Origin: Acetobacter nitrogenifigens DSM 23921 = NBRC 105050
GTDB taxonomy: Bacteria; Pseudomonadota; Alphaproteobacteria; Acetobacterales; Acetobacteraceae
NCBI RefSeq assembly: GCF_000429165.1
Contig: NZ_AUBI01000001.1
Coordinates: 545,939 to 609,938 of the forward strand
Direction: 5' to 3'
Length of the DNA stretch: 64,000 nucleotides
The notes below the pieces were generated by a model. It made no database searches. It was not told the DNA's origin and worked only from the letters and a program-made list of their open reading frames with translations. Shown in pieces: positions 46,006 through 55,496 of this stretch. How positions within the stretch are numbered: position 1 is the stretch's first letter; each line of letters begins with the position of its first letter. Position numbers and translations under genes: made by a program.

Positions 46006-48300
46006 ATGACAGATTCACTTGTCATCTCGGTGCACGATTTTCGTTCACGCCGTAAGGCGAGCGTGCATTTCATTGCGCGGGAACTTGCTCGCAGAGGCCG
46101 CACGCGGTTCTTCTCCACCGGCCTCAGTCGCCTGTCCGAGCATCGTGGCGACACACGAGCCGACCTCGCCGCCGTCGCCAACAGCGTCGAACTTTCCGAC
46201 GGCGTGGAGTGCTATCTGCAGCGGGGGCTCTGGCATCCGTTCCGCCTGAATCGTGCGGCTCTGGGGCTCGCAGAAGCCGCCATGTTTCGGCTCTACCGTC
46301 TCTTGAAGCCAGGCATCCTGAAGCGTTGGATTAGAGACGCCGACACGGTATTTGTTGAATCGGGACTGGCGGCGATCTTCGTGCCTGACATACGAAAGCT
46401 GAACCCTCGCGCGAAAATCGTCTACCTCGCCTCGGACGATCTCGGCGTTATCGGCGCAGCGCGCACGATCAGGCAGGGATTTCTCGATAATTTTGACGCG
46501 ATCGATCTTGTTCGCCTGCCCTCGCCGCTCCTCCTCTCCGGCATGCCGCATGCCCGCAGCGCCATATTCGCCCCTCAAGGCGTCGACCGCGCTCTCATGG
46601 AACGCCCACGTCCGTCGCCTTTTTCGGTCCGTCGCGCCTGCGTTTCGGTCGGATCCATGCTGTTCGACGCGTCGTTCTTCAATATGGCGGCGCCGTCCTT
46701 CCCCGACCTCGACTTTTACGTCATCGGAGCAGGCCGCGCGGCGGAGGCGCTCGACAAACGTCCAAATATCATCGTGTTACCAGAGACCCCATTTGAAGAA
46801 ACTCTTGGTTACATCCAGCATGCAGCCTTCGGCGTAGCGCCCTATCGCGACGCCGACACGCCGCGATACCTGCTCGACACATCTCTCAAGCTCAGACAGT
46901 TCGCATTCTTTGGCAAACCCGCCGTCTGCCCCGACTTTGCTGCTGGCGGCGATGCTGGACGATTCGCGTACAAACCCGGCGACGCCGCCTCCATCGCCGC
47001 AGCGGTCACCGGCGCGTTGGCGAATACGACTCCCATATCGGTGGATCTTCCGGACTGGAGCGAAGTGGTTGATCGTCTGCTGTATCCGGAACGTTTCCCC
47101 GAACACCGTCTGGAGCAGCAGAGCGATAAGCCGGTGACGGCGATTTACCGCACCGAGGTCCTGCCGCTTTCCGAAACCTTCGTGCGCGATCAGGCCCTCG
47201 CCCTGCAGCGCTGGCGACCAGTGCTGATCGGAGAGCGGGCAATCGACAAACTCCCTCTCGAGGGACTGGAAGCGCGGACCTGTCACACCGGCCCCGCGAC
47301 TTTTGCGGAGCGCATTATCGGCGCGGCGCTGCGGCGCTTCGATCTCCCCTCACCCGGAGTTCTGAAAATAGCGCGCGCTGTCAAACCGAAGTTGATCCAC
47401 GCGCATTTCGGCTTCGACGGCGTTGAGGCATGGCCGATCGCAAAACGCCTCGGCGCGCCGCTGCTCGTGACGCTGCACGGCTCCGACATCACCACCCACA
47501 TGAAATGGTTCGCCGAGGGGCGGGCGGGACGACGCTGGAAACGGTATCCGCTGCGCCTGCAACGCCTCGCCAAAGCACAGCGCGTCGGTTTTGTCGCGGT
47601 GTCGGGTCCCATTCGCGACGCGGCGCTCGCGGTCGGGATCCCCTCGGACCGCGTCACGGTCTGTCATATCGGCATCGATGTCGACCGTTTCGTCCCCGCC
47701 GGAGAAACGGCAGGTAAACGAGCGCCCGTCATTCTTTTCGTCGGACGGCTGGTCGAAAAGAAAGGCGCTACTCTGCTCGTCAAGGCGTTCGCGAAAGTCC
47801 GTGAGGCCTTGCCGGAAGCCCGGCTGATCATCGCCGGCGACGGACCGCAGCGCGCGGAAATCGAGGCCATGGCTCCGGCCGGCGTCGCTCTGCCGGGCGC
47901 GGTCTCGCAAGATCGCGTGCGCGCCCTTATGGCGGAAGCTCGTGTTTTCTGCCTTCCCAGCATTACGGCGAAAAGCGGCGACAAGGAGGGCCTTCCACTC
48001 GTGCTTCTTGAGGCGCAGGCGAGCGGCGTGCCCGTGGTCACATCGGCCAGCGGCGGAACCACCGAGGGCATGGAGGACGGCAAAACCGGGTTTGCATTCG
48101 CCGAAGGCGATGTCGAGACGATGGCGCGTCATCTGATCGCGATTCTGAGTGACGACGAGATGGCTGACCGCTTCGGCCAGGCCGCCCGTGCTTTCATTGT
48201 ACGCGCACATGACCGCAAACTCTGCACGAAAAGGCTTGAAGACGTTTACGACCGACTGTCGGCTGGAAAAAGCATTCTCGACACGAGCCCTTCATCGTGA
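46006..48300 (+). CDS. two-domain glycosyltransferase: GumK-like N-terminal half fused to GT4 C-terminal half
   Basis: A 764-residue cytoplasmic/peripheral membrane protein. Residues 1-~370 resemble GumK, the GT70 glucuronosyltransferase of xanthan (HDFRSRRKASVHFIARELA, FVESGLAAIFVPDI, YLASDDLGVIG). From ~377 a complete GT4/GT-B enzyme follows (YRTEVLPLSETFVRDQ, AHFGFDG, TLHGSDITTH, VGRLVEKKG, donor-site EGLPLVLLEAQASGVPVV). In most exopolysaccharide loci these would be two genes. The fusion implies two consecutive sugar additions, one perhaps glucuronic acid. AGACTGC precedes the ATG without a strong Shine-Dalgarno. It opens the plus-strand group. Confidence 0.82.
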   Translation: MTDSLVISVHDFRSRRKASVHFIARELARRGRTRFFSTGLSRLSEHRGDTRADLAAVANSVELSDGVECYLQRGLWHPFRLNRAALGLAEAAMFRLYRLLKPGILKRWIRDADTVFVESGLAAIFVPDIRKLNPRAKIVYLASDDLGVIGAARTIRQGFLDNFDAIDLVRLPSPLLLSGMPHARSAIFAPQGVDRALMERPRPSPFSVRRACVSVGSMLFDASFFNMAAPSFPDLDFYVIGAGRAAEALDKRPNIIVLPETPFEETLGYIQHAAFGVAPYRDADTPRYLLDTSLKLRQFAFFGKPAVCPDFAAGGDAGRFAYKPGDAASIAAAVTGALANTTPISVDLPDWSEVVDRLLYPERFPEHRLEQQSDKPVTAIYRTEVLPLSETFVRDQALALQRWRPVLIGERAIDKLPLEGLEARTCHTGPATFAERIIGAALRRFDLPSPGVLKIARAVKPKLIHAHFGFDGVEAWPIAKRLGAPLLVTLHGSDITTHMKWFAEGRAGRRWKRYPLRLQRLAKAQRVGFVAVSGPIRDAALAVGIPSDRVTVCHIGIDVDRFVPAGETAGKRAPVILFVGRLVEKKGATLLVKAFAKVREALPEARLIIAGDGPQRAEIEAMAPAGVALPGAVSQDRVRALMAEARVFCLPSITAKSGDKEGLPLVLLEAQASGVPVVTSASGGTTEGMEDGKTGFAFAEGDVETMARHLIAILSDDEMADRFGQAARAFIVRAHDRKLCTKRLEDVYDRLSAGKSILDTSPSS

Positions 48301-48565
48301 ACGGATTTCGCTGTCAGATCGAATCTTATTCGGACCATTCCTCTGTGAAATGTCCAATTTTATTTGGGATGTTTTATAATAAAGGACAACTTTCCGCTTA
48401 ACGCGTGGCGCACTCGCACCCACACACATTGATCTTTCGTCCGCTCGATCCGCTTTTTTGACAAAATCATCATTCAACATTCTACAGAACGTCTCTATTC
48501 ACTCTATCTGCTTCGCGCGGAGGAGGGAGGCTTCAAGCTGGAATAGCGAAAAAGGATGACGGCGC

Positions 48566-49543
48566 ATGAAAATCGCCTATCTCGTCATGGCCCATGCAGT
48601 CGATGAGCAACTGCGCTTGCTGATCGACAGGCTTCTCGCGGACAGTCGCTCTTCCGTCTATATTCATATGGACAGGAAAACAGTCGATCTGAAATGGCTG
48701 GATTCTGAGCCACGACCCAACCTGTATATTTTACGCAACAGGGAGATCGTGAACTGGGGAGGGTTCTCCATCGTTCGTGCGACGCAAAATCTGCTGCGAA
48801 TAGCGGTCCGCGATCCGAAGAACGAACGCTTCGTTTTGCTCAGCGGATCATGCTTTCCCCTGCTCCCTGCGCCTGCTCTGGGAGACGCGTTGCTCGCGGC
48901 GCCCGCATGCGTTGCAGTCTGGGGAAAAATCGACGCCTCTCTTTCTCGCAACGAGGGACTGGGACGTTACGTCGTGACAAAAACGCACCCGCTCGATGTG
49001 ACGTTCATCAATCCCAAGCGCGGTCCGCTTCGGGACCGACTGTGGAATATGTTCAAGGCGATCAACAATCGATTGCCTTACGAACGACGCGTCGAAGTCG
49101 ACGATCTGTGGAAGGGATCGCAGTTCTTTGTCTTTGATCGCGCGCTCGCGCTTACATGTTCCTATCCGCCCGATGAACTTGTAACGACGCTGCGTCACGC
49201 CCTGGCCCCGGATGAGATCTTTTTCACGACACTGTTTGTCAGACGCCAGCGCGAAACCGGAAATCGCCTGAACGTGACAGGTCCCGGAGCCCATGTTCAG
49301 GGGCGGCATTTCATCCGCAAACAGCCCCCCACGCACAGAACATGGCGCCAACGCATTGCAGGAACGGTGGATCTCCGGCGTTTGACGACGAATGATCTTG
49401 CAGAAGTTCTCGTCAGCGACGCGTTGTTTACCCGCAAATGCACGCCGGACATATCGCGCGCCATTATCAAGGCCGCGGATGCTCGGTATCGTGACGTGCG
49501 CAATGCAGCAACCAGAAACCGAATCGCTTTCGGGAGAGGTTAG
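48566..49543 (+). CDS. GT14-family (core-2/I-branching-like) glycosyltransferase
   Basis: A 325-residue protein with family segments AYLVMAHAVDEQLRLLIDRLL, VYIHMDRK, WGGFSIVRATQNLL, FVLLSGSCFPLL and GSQFFVFDR. Bacterial GT14 members are annotated as beta-1,6-N-acetylglucosaminyltransferases or xylosyltransferase-like enzymes. It probably adds a side-branch sugar to the exopolysaccharide. It lies 265 bases after the fused glycosyltransferase on the same strand. No signal peptide or membrane segment is evident. Sugar specificity cannot be read from the sequence. Confidence 0.8.
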   Translation: MKIAYLVMAHAVDEQLRLLIDRLLADSRSSVYIHMDRKTVDLKWLDSEPRPNLYILRNREIVNWGGFSIVRATQNLLRIAVRDPKNERFVLLSGSCFPLLPAPALGDALLAAPACVAVWGKIDASLSRNEGLGRYVVTKTHPLDVTFINPKRGPLRDRLWNMFKAINNRLPYERRVEVDDLWKGSQFFVFDRALALTCSYPPDELVTTLRHALAPDEIFFTTLFVRRQRETGNRLNVTGPGAHVQGRHFIRKQPPTHRTWRQRIAGTVDLRRLTTNDLAEVLVSDALFTRKCTPDISRAIIKAADARYRDVRNAATRNRIAFGRG

Positions 49544-49699
49544 GGCGTGGCGTTTCGCTTTCGGATGGTTTCAGGAAGCACCCGACCTGACGTAACGGCT
49601 ACTGCGCTGGAGCGATAAAGCTTCTATAAGCTCGGATGCTTTCCGAGAAAAATTCAACCTTCATGATCTACGTAAAAGGAATTTGATCGCCAACGTGCG

Positions 49700-50473
49700 T
49701 TACAGTTTGCCCAGACGCCGCAGGCCTGCCCAGGCCCCGCCCTTCAATGCGAAGAAGTCGTGCACTGCGATCGCCAGTAACGCACCTGAACGCGACAACT
49801 CCGACGCCAATGCAGAATCTGCAAGAACTCGTTTTTCCGGCACGTCCGCGTCGCCACAGAGACGCACGCCGATCATGGCCGTTGCGTGTAGTTGCAGCGC
49901 CCGACGCAGAATCGCCGCGCTCTCTACACGGGGCGCCGAGCGTGACGCGTCGGTGTTGACGGCTTCGTCTCCCAGCAGTCTGTTCCGGTTGTCCAGGTAT
50001 AAAATTCGTAACTGCCCCGGCACGGCGCCGCCGAGGGCCGTATCGAAATAAGCGAGCAGGGCCTCCCAATCGCCAAGCTGCGGACGAGAACGCGCCTCGG
50101 CGGCCGCCAGTCTCGTTGCGGCCAGCAAAGGGAGACGCAAGGCTGCCACGCTGGCGGGATTCAGACCGGCTTCCGCAAGTGTGTCCCGGTCCGCCTCCAG
50201 CACCTTGTGCAACGACCCAAACCGATTGATCAGCGCTTTGGCGAGCGGTTTTGTGTCTCGACGGGCTATCCCCAAAAAGAGCAGCATCTCCAGAATCTCG
50301 TAATCCGCGAGGGCCGGAGCGCCACGCTCCAGAACGCGCGTCCGCATACGAGAGCGATGACCCGACGGCCCCGTGCTGGAGAAAGCCGCTGTGGCGGCTC
50401 TTTCTCCAGCACGCCGAACGTCGCCGTGCGCAAGCTCCGCGGGGAAGTGATTGTCCATGTCAGGTCCCGTCAT
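49700..50473 (-). CDS. radC: RadC-like protein with a degenerate JAB domain
   Basis: A 257-residue RadC homologue. The N-terminal helix-hairpin-helix-like part is well kept (ALADYEILEMLLFLGIARRDTKPLAKALINRFGSL), as is LRILYLDNRNRLLGDEAV at the start of the JAB fold. However, the metal site HNHPSGDPTPS is lost: residues 201-213 read IGVRLCGDADVPE. The distal Asp is retained as LAD at 217-219. It therefore cannot bind zinc in the usual way. Start ATG at 50473; ATG at 50458 is possible. The frame is intact, so this is divergence rather than a broken gene. Confidence 0.82.
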   Translation of the reverse strand: MTGPDMDNHFPAELAHGDVRRAGERAATAAFSSTGPSGHRSRMRTRVLERGAPALADYEILEMLLFLGIARRDTKPLAKALINRFGSLHKVLEADRDTLAEAGLNPASVAALRLPLLAATRLAAAEARSRPQLGDWEALLAYFDTALGGAVPGQLRILYLDNRNRLLGDEAVNTDASRSAPRVESAAILRRALQLHATAMIGVRLCGDADVPEKRVLADSALASELSRSGALLAIAVHDFFALKGGAWAGLRRLGKL

Positions 50474-50737
50474 ATGCGCGGCGCGTGTTTCCTCCGGTAG
50501 ATCGAACGTCGTTTCCCGCGATCTGGCAAGTCCAGGAATCTTTGGCGTCGTCAGATCTGAACGTTACGGATCAGGCGCTTTTACTTTCCTCGCCCCAGCA
50601 ATCTTGTCTGCGCGATCGATTTTCCCTTCCCCAATGGCGCATCCGATCGGCGCCGCCCATTGCGTTCGCCGATAGTCGCGATATGTCCGACCGGCGGCGC
50701 TCATTCAAGGACGTCCGCCAGGGGAGTTCGTCACATT

Positions 50738-51652
50738 ATGACCGCGCTACTGTTCGCCGCCGTCGTTATCGTATGGGGCCTGAGCTGGTTCGCCATACAT
50801 CTGCAAGTTGGCGGCACAACGTCGGACGTAGCGATTTTCTGGCGCTTCGCCATCTCTTCGTGTTTGCTTGGGTGCTGGTTGGCGGTCACGCGAAAGCTGC
50901 GCCCGCCGCCGCGCGCTCTGGCGCCATGGCTCGCCTTGCTCGGCATGAGTCTGTTTTCCGTCAATTTTCTGGGCATCTACAGCGCAGCGAGCATTCTCCC
51001 AAGCGGCGTCGTGTCCGTCATATTCAGCACGTCGACGATCCTCAACGCCGCCAATCTGTGGATATTTTTTCGTCAGAAGCCCGACATCCGGGTCGTGGCA
51101 GGCGGAGTTCTCGGCGTGACAGGCGTCGCCCTGCTGTTGAGCTCCGGGGCCGGAGCGACCGCCGTCACGCGTGAGCAGTTGTTATCGGGCGTGGCTTTGG
51201 CGCTTGTCGGAACCACGATTTTTTCTCTTGGCAACATGATCACGCGAAGAATCGCCCGCAGCGGGTTCGGCCTTACAAACGCCGTGTTTTACGGGATGAC
51301 ATTCGGCTCTCTGCTCCTCGCATGCGATGTCCTGTCGTTGGGGCATTCCCTGGCCTTTCCGCTCACCGCCCGCTGGATAGGTGGACTGGCGTATCTATCC
51401 GTAGCGGCCTCGGTGGCAGGCTTTATCGCCTACATGTCGCTTATCCACCGTATTGGCGCGGACAGGGCGGCTTACACGACCATCATTTCACCTGTCATAG
51501 CCCTCGGCGTATCAGGGTTTTTCGAGGACCTGCATTGGACGCCGGCCATGCTGGGCGGGGTCGCCCTTGTTCTGAGCGGCAACATTCTCGCCTTCCTGCC
51601 GCGCCGTAACGCTTCGGCTGTCATCGCGCCTATTGAGGTCGAGCAAGGCTGA
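50738..51652 (+). CDS. DMT-superfamily exporter (EamA)
   Basis: A 304-residue inner-membrane protein with ten helices arranged as two EamA repeats (IVWGLSWFAIHLQVG in the first, SVAASVAGFIAYMSLIHRIGADRAAY in the second). Members export amino acids, nucleosides or other metabolites; the substrate here is unknown. ATG at 50738 follows GGGGAG. A longer frame from 50660 would add polar sequence and is rejected. Divergent from radC. Confidence 0.86.
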   Translation: MTALLFAAVVIVWGLSWFAIHLQVGGTTSDVAIFWRFAISSCLLGCWLAVTRKLRPPPRALAPWLALLGMSLFSVNFLGIYSAASILPSGVVSVIFSTSTILNAANLWIFFRQKPDIRVVAGGVLGVTGVALLLSSGAGATAVTREQLLSGVALALVGTTIFSLGNMITRRIARSGFGLTNAVFYGMTFGSLLLACDVLSLGHSLAFPLTARWIGGLAYLSVAASVAGFIAYMSLIHRIGADRAAYTTIISPVIALGVSGFFEDLHWTPAMLGGVALVLSGNILAFLPRRNASAVIAPIEVEQG

Positions 51653-51825
51653 GGCGTCGTCCCGCAGGATAAATCGACGGCAAGTTGGACCCATGTTCGT
51701 AAGCCAACGTAGACGGATAAGGCTTGGCGCCCCGCGCCTCGCTTGAGGGGCGAATGGGACCGCAACACCTCCTACCCGGGTCCTATTCGGGTTAAGGCCC
51801 CCGGGGGATGCTGCGAGACGTTACC

Positions 51826-51870
51826 AAGGCTTGGACGGGCTCCCAAAAACAGGGAACCCGTCCAAGCCTT
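51826..51870. terminator. long hairpin after the EmrB-type gene
   Basis: Arms 51826-51839 and 51857-51870 pair over 14 bp, and 51841-51844 with 51852-51855 extend the stem inward. It lies 12 bases after the stop of the minus-strand MFS gene. T-tracts are short on both strands, so efficiency is uncertain. Confidence 0.55.
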
Positions 51871-51881
51871 CATTTGGCGCG

Positions 51882-53480
51882 TCAGTGCGCTCCGCGCGCA
51901 GGGCCGCCGCCTTTGATCGGCGACAGCAGGAAACAGAACGGCACTACGGCAAGCGCCGCCAGACCGAAAATCATGAAGGCCTCGTTATAGGCGAGCATCG
52001 CGATCTGGGTCGTAAAGTTCTGGAACAACCTGTGCTGCGCTATCACGTCGTAAGTCGACGGGGCGCGACCATGATCGAGCGCAAACTGACGTCCCCGCGC
52101 CAGATACTCGTTATAAGGCTGATGAAACGGCGTCATCCAGTGAACCATGTTCGCCTGATGTTTCTGCCTCAGCTCCGTAATCAACGCCGTCGCGCCGGAA
52201 ATGCTCAAAGACCCTAGGAAATTTCGCGCCATCGAGAACAGCGCCGACGCGTCTGCGTTCATCTCTTTCGGCAATGTCGAATAAGCAACCGTGGACAAAG
52301 GCACAAACAGGAACGCCAGACACGCCGTCTGACTCATCCTGAAGAAGACCAGGTGCTTGAAGTCAAGATACGGAACCAGATGACCGGACCAGAACAGCGC
52401 CACCGCCATGCTCGTGAAGCCGAATGCGATTATAAACCGAACCTGAAAAAGCCCCATCAACCTGCCGACGATTGGAATCAGGAAGATGACCGCAATACCG
52501 CCGGGAGACAAAACAAGGCCAGACAGGGTCGCCGTATAGCCAATCACCTGCTGCGCGAACTGCGGCACGATGATTGCCGACGAGTAGAGCAACGCACCCA
52601 TCATTCCCATCAGGAGCGTGCCGATCGCGAAATTGCGATCCTTGAACACCCGCAGATCGACTGCCGGATGCTTGGCCTTCAACAACCAGATCACAGCGCC
52701 TACAATGCCGATCGCCGCGAGAACGCCCATGATGCATATGAAGCGTGATCCAAACCAGTCGTCGTCCTCACCTCGGTCGACCATGACTTCCAGACACCCG
52801 AAGCCGAGCGTGATTAGACTTATGCCTATGGCGTCAATGCGCTCGCGTCGCTTTTTCGCCCACGGCGGATCCTCGACCAGCATGCCGACAGCGATCGTCG
52901 CGAAAATGCCGACCGGGATGTTGATGAAGAAAATCCAGCGCCACGAATAGTTGTCGGTGATCCAGCCGCCCAGTGTCGGGCCGAGCACCGGGCCAACCAC
53001 CGTAGCGATGGCGGTGAGGCCGAACGCAGCCGCACGTTTTTCAGGCGGGAAGGTGTCGAGAATGATGGATTGCTGGTTCGGCTGCAGACCACCGCCAAAG
53101 AACCCTTGCAGGAGACGAAAAATAATCAGTTCGCCCAGACTGGTGGACACGCCGCACAAAAACGACGTGACGGTGAACATGGCTATGCAGCCCATGAAGT
53201 AGAGCTTGCGGCCGAACAGCTTGCCCAACCAGCCCGAAATCGTGAGCACGATGCCGTTGGCGACCAGATAGGACGTCAGCGTCCACGTCGCGTCGTCATA
53301 GGTGCTGGACAGGCTGCCTGCGATATGCGGCAGCGACACGTTGACAATCGTGGTGTCCAGAATTTCCATGAACGCCGCGAGCGTGACCACCAGAGCGATC
53401 AGCCACGGATTGTTCTTGGGCTTCCACTCCTCGGGCTTTGCGGCGTTTTCGCCGCTCCCGGCCGCCGCTGCGTCGCTCAT
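51882..53480 (-). CDS. emrB: DHA2-family MFS multidrug transporter (EmrB-like)
   Basis: A 532-residue transporter with 14 predicted helices. Motif C, typical of exporters, is VVGPVLGPTLGGWITDNYSWRWIFFIN. The N-terminal FMEILDTTIVNVSLPHIAGSL carries the conserved D-T-T-I-V-N of this group. It overlaps the HlyD partner by four bases (ATGA), giving an EmrAB-type tripartite pump; an outer-membrane factor is not in this window. Likely substrates are hydrophobic toxic compounds, by family analogy only. A hairpin follows the gene. Confidence 0.92.
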   Translation of the reverse strand: MSDAAAAGSGENAAKPEEWKPKNNPWLIALVVTLAAFMEILDTTIVNVSLPHIAGSLSSTYDDATWTLTSYLVANGIVLTISGWLGKLFGRKLYFMGCIAMFTVTSFLCGVSTSLGELIIFRLLQGFFGGGLQPNQQSIILDTFPPEKRAAAFGLTAIATVVGPVLGPTLGGWITDNYSWRWIFFINIPVGIFATIAVGMLVEDPPWAKKRRERIDAIGISLITLGFGCLEVMVDRGEDDDWFGSRFICIMGVLAAIGIVGAVIWLLKAKHPAVDLRVFKDRNFAIGTLLMGMMGALLYSSAIIVPQFAQQVIGYTATLSGLVLSPGGIAVIFLIPIVGRLMGLFQVRFIIAFGFTSMAVALFWSGHLVPYLDFKHLVFFRMSQTACLAFLFVPLSTVAYSTLPKEMNADASALFSMARNFLGSLSISGATALITELRQKHQANMVHWMTPFHQPYNEYLARGRQFALDHGRAPSTYDVIAQHRLFQNFTTQIAMLAYNEAFMIFGLAALAVVPFCFLLSPIKGGGPARGAH

Positions 53481-54661
53481 GGGGCCTCGTTGTCGCCGGT
53501 TGAACCGGCATCCCGATCAACCACGCGACCATTCGACGAGCGCGCCGCCTTCGTGTCGACGTGCACCGTAGGCACAACCGACAGGCCGAGCGCAAGCGGA
53601 GCGTCACGATCGAGCCCGCTGTCGATGCGGATCTTGACCGGCACGCGCTGCACAATCTTCACGTAGTTGCCGGTCGCGTTTTCGGGCGGGAACGCGCTGA
53701 ACGTAGCGCCCGTGCCCTTCTGCAACGAATCCACATGTCCATGCAGCTTCAGGTCAGGATAGGCGTCGACAGTGATGTCGACAGCCTGGCCCGGCCGCAT
53801 GCTCGTGATCTGCGTTTCCTTGTAGTTGGCGATAACCCAGACCTCGGGCGTTACGATCGAAAACAGGGTCTGTCCCGACGAGACGAAGTTCCCGCGTTCG
53901 ATGTTACGCTGGGAAATCCAGCCGTCATGCGGCGCGCGAATTTCGGTCCAGAGCAGATTCAGATCCGCCTGAACAAGCGACGCCTTGGCGCTGGAAAGCT
54001 GGGCGTCTTCGCTATTAACCTGTGCCCGAGCGTTACCGATGTTCGGCGCCACGGGCTCAGCAATCGCAACCTGCGCCTGCGCCTGCATGACCTGAGCCTT
54101 GGCGGCGTCGAGCGCAGCCTGCGAGTAGTCGATGTCCTGTTGCGACGTCGCGTCGCGCATGACGGAATGCTGCCGCTTGTAATCAGTTTCAGCGCGGAAT
54201 TCCTGCGCCTTGGCCGAGGCCAGATTGGCCTGGGCCTCAAGCAATCTGCCCGGGAAGTTTTTCTCGGCGACCTGCAACAGCATCTGGTTCGCAGCGACGG
54301 TCGCTTCGGCTTGCGAAACTGCGGCGGCGGCCTTGTCGCGCGCGGCCTGCCAGTCGCGCGGATCAATTCGCGCAAGCAGTTGCCCGGCGCGCACGAACTG
54401 ATTGTCGTCGACAAGAAGCTCTGTCACGTAGCCAGAGACATGCGGCGCGATTGTAATCGCCCTTCCCTGCGTGAACGCGTCGTCGGTCTCCACGTCGAAA
54501 CGATGAAGAAACCAGTAGAGCGCGGCTCCGATCACCGCCAGAACCAGCAGTCCGATCAGCAGTATTCGGACGAGGGGGTTACGCTTCTTCTTGGGGGCGG
54601 CTTGCGTACTGCCTGAGGCGCCTGCCCCGGGGCTGTCGTGATCGTGAATCTCGTCGGCCAT
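53477..54661 (-). CDS. emrA: HlyD-family membrane fusion protein (EmrA-like)
   Basis: A 394-residue periplasmic adaptor anchored by one N-terminal helix (LVRILLIGLLVLAVIGAALYWFLH). The lipoyl half-motifs are ITIAPHVSGYVTELLVDDNQFVRAGQLLARID and LWTEIRAPHDGWISQRNIERGNFVSSG, flanking a long alpha-helical hairpin rich in Ala and Gln. It connects the inner-membrane pump to an outer-membrane channel. The first gene of a two-gene unit with emrB; ATGA overlap. Confidence 0.92.
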   Translation of the reverse strand: MADEIHDHDSPGAGASGSTQAAPKKKRNPLVRILLIGLLVLAVIGAALYWFLHRFDVETDDAFTQGRAITIAPHVSGYVTELLVDDNQFVRAGQLLARIDPRDWQAARDKAAAAVSQAEATVAANQMLLQVAEKNFPGRLLEAQANLASAKAQEFRAETDYKRQHSVMRDATSQQDIDYSQAALDAAKAQVMQAQAQVAIAEPVAPNIGNARAQVNSEDAQLSSAKASLVQADLNLLWTEIRAPHDGWISQRNIERGNFVSSGQTLFSIVTPEVWVIANYKETQITSMRPGQAVDITVDAYPDLKLHGHVDSLQKGTGATFSAFPPENATGNYVKIVQRVPVKIRIDSGLDRDAPLALGLSVVPTVHVDTKAARSSNGRVVDRDAGSTGDNEAP

Positions 54662-55290
54662 GCCGTCTCCGCGCGCTCGAATCGATTTTCTTCGGTCAGG
54701 GCCGCCGTTCGGGCGACTGACCGATCCGTTCGGTCAGCTTCTGACACGGCAACGCCCAGTCATCAAGCGGGCATGGGGGCAATCCCCGTGTCCGCATAGT
54801 GGCAAAAGCAGTCCTCGACGCACGTAACCTACCGATATTACTCAATTCGATCGTCGAAATTCGTCGGGCCGCTACGTCCAGTTCTCTTGCGAAGTTTCGA
54901 GCAAATGAACTGGTGTCCGCCTCGCTAATTACATCGCCTAGTTGTTGCAGCTCGACGACCGATATCCAGGCTGACGCGTCTGACTAGAATGTCCCGAGCC
55001 ATGCGCGCGTAGCGCTTTACATTGCCTGGGAAGAGGCGAGACGCCCTTACCCGATCAGACAAGAGCGCGTTTATTTTAAGACCTATAATTGCTCGCTCCG
55101 GATCCGCGATACGCTCTGTGACCAAATCTCACTATCCACCACAAGCATGTGGTTGCCTGGCATCATGACGCACACAGCAGAACCGGCTTGACGGACAGCT
55201 TTGAAACCACCAAAAGCGACGCGAAGAGCCTGTATCGCGCAGGCCTGTTAGTTAAGCGCCTTACATAAAGCGACGGATTTTCGCCGTTCT
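54662..55290. other. intergenic stretch before tRNA-Thr
   Basis: About 630 bases with no gene I can support; short frames on both strands have no plausible ribosome-binding site or family features. It contains the emrAB leader. No adjacent MarR- or TetR-type regulator is present. A minus-strand frame across the tRNA is the usual false GEGFEPPTFG peptide. Confidence 0.5.
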
Positions 55291-55365
55291 GCCGGGTTAG
55301 CACAGTGGTAGTGCAGCGGTTTTGTAAACCGAAGGTCGGGGGTTCAAATCCCTCACCCGGCACCA
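55291..55365 (+). tRNA. tRNA-Thr(TGT)
   Basis: A 75-base cloverleaf with acceptor arms GCCGGGT and ACCCGGC, anticodon loop TTTGTAA (anticodon TGT), T-loop GGTTCAAATC and encoded CCA at 55363-55365. Its 3' end borders a prophage scar. Confidence 0.96.
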
Positions 55366-55376
55366 CAAATCTAATG

Positions 55377-55433
55377 AAATCAATTACTTAAAAACGCCTT
55401 GGGTGTAATTTGGTGTAGTCACGAAACCGTGAG
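55377..55433 (+). repeat. tRNA-proximal repeat, copy 1
   Basis: About 57 bases containing TTGGTGTAGTCAC and AAACCGTGAG. It matches 60608-60664 with a few substitutions, at a similar distance from a tRNA-Thr 3' end. It probably derives from the integrase end or attachment arm of a prophage. Confidence 0.7.
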
Positions 55434-55496
55434 CGCTATATTTAGCCGAACTACGACCCTGTTTTCGAAGCTCACCGTCGGCGTGCCCGAAGCCCC

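Noticed and set aside
55163..55366. Minus-strand frame over tRNA-Thr(TGT) containing GEGFEPPTFGLQNR
   Set aside because: Same artefact: antisense translation of a tRNA gene, no ribosome-binding site.
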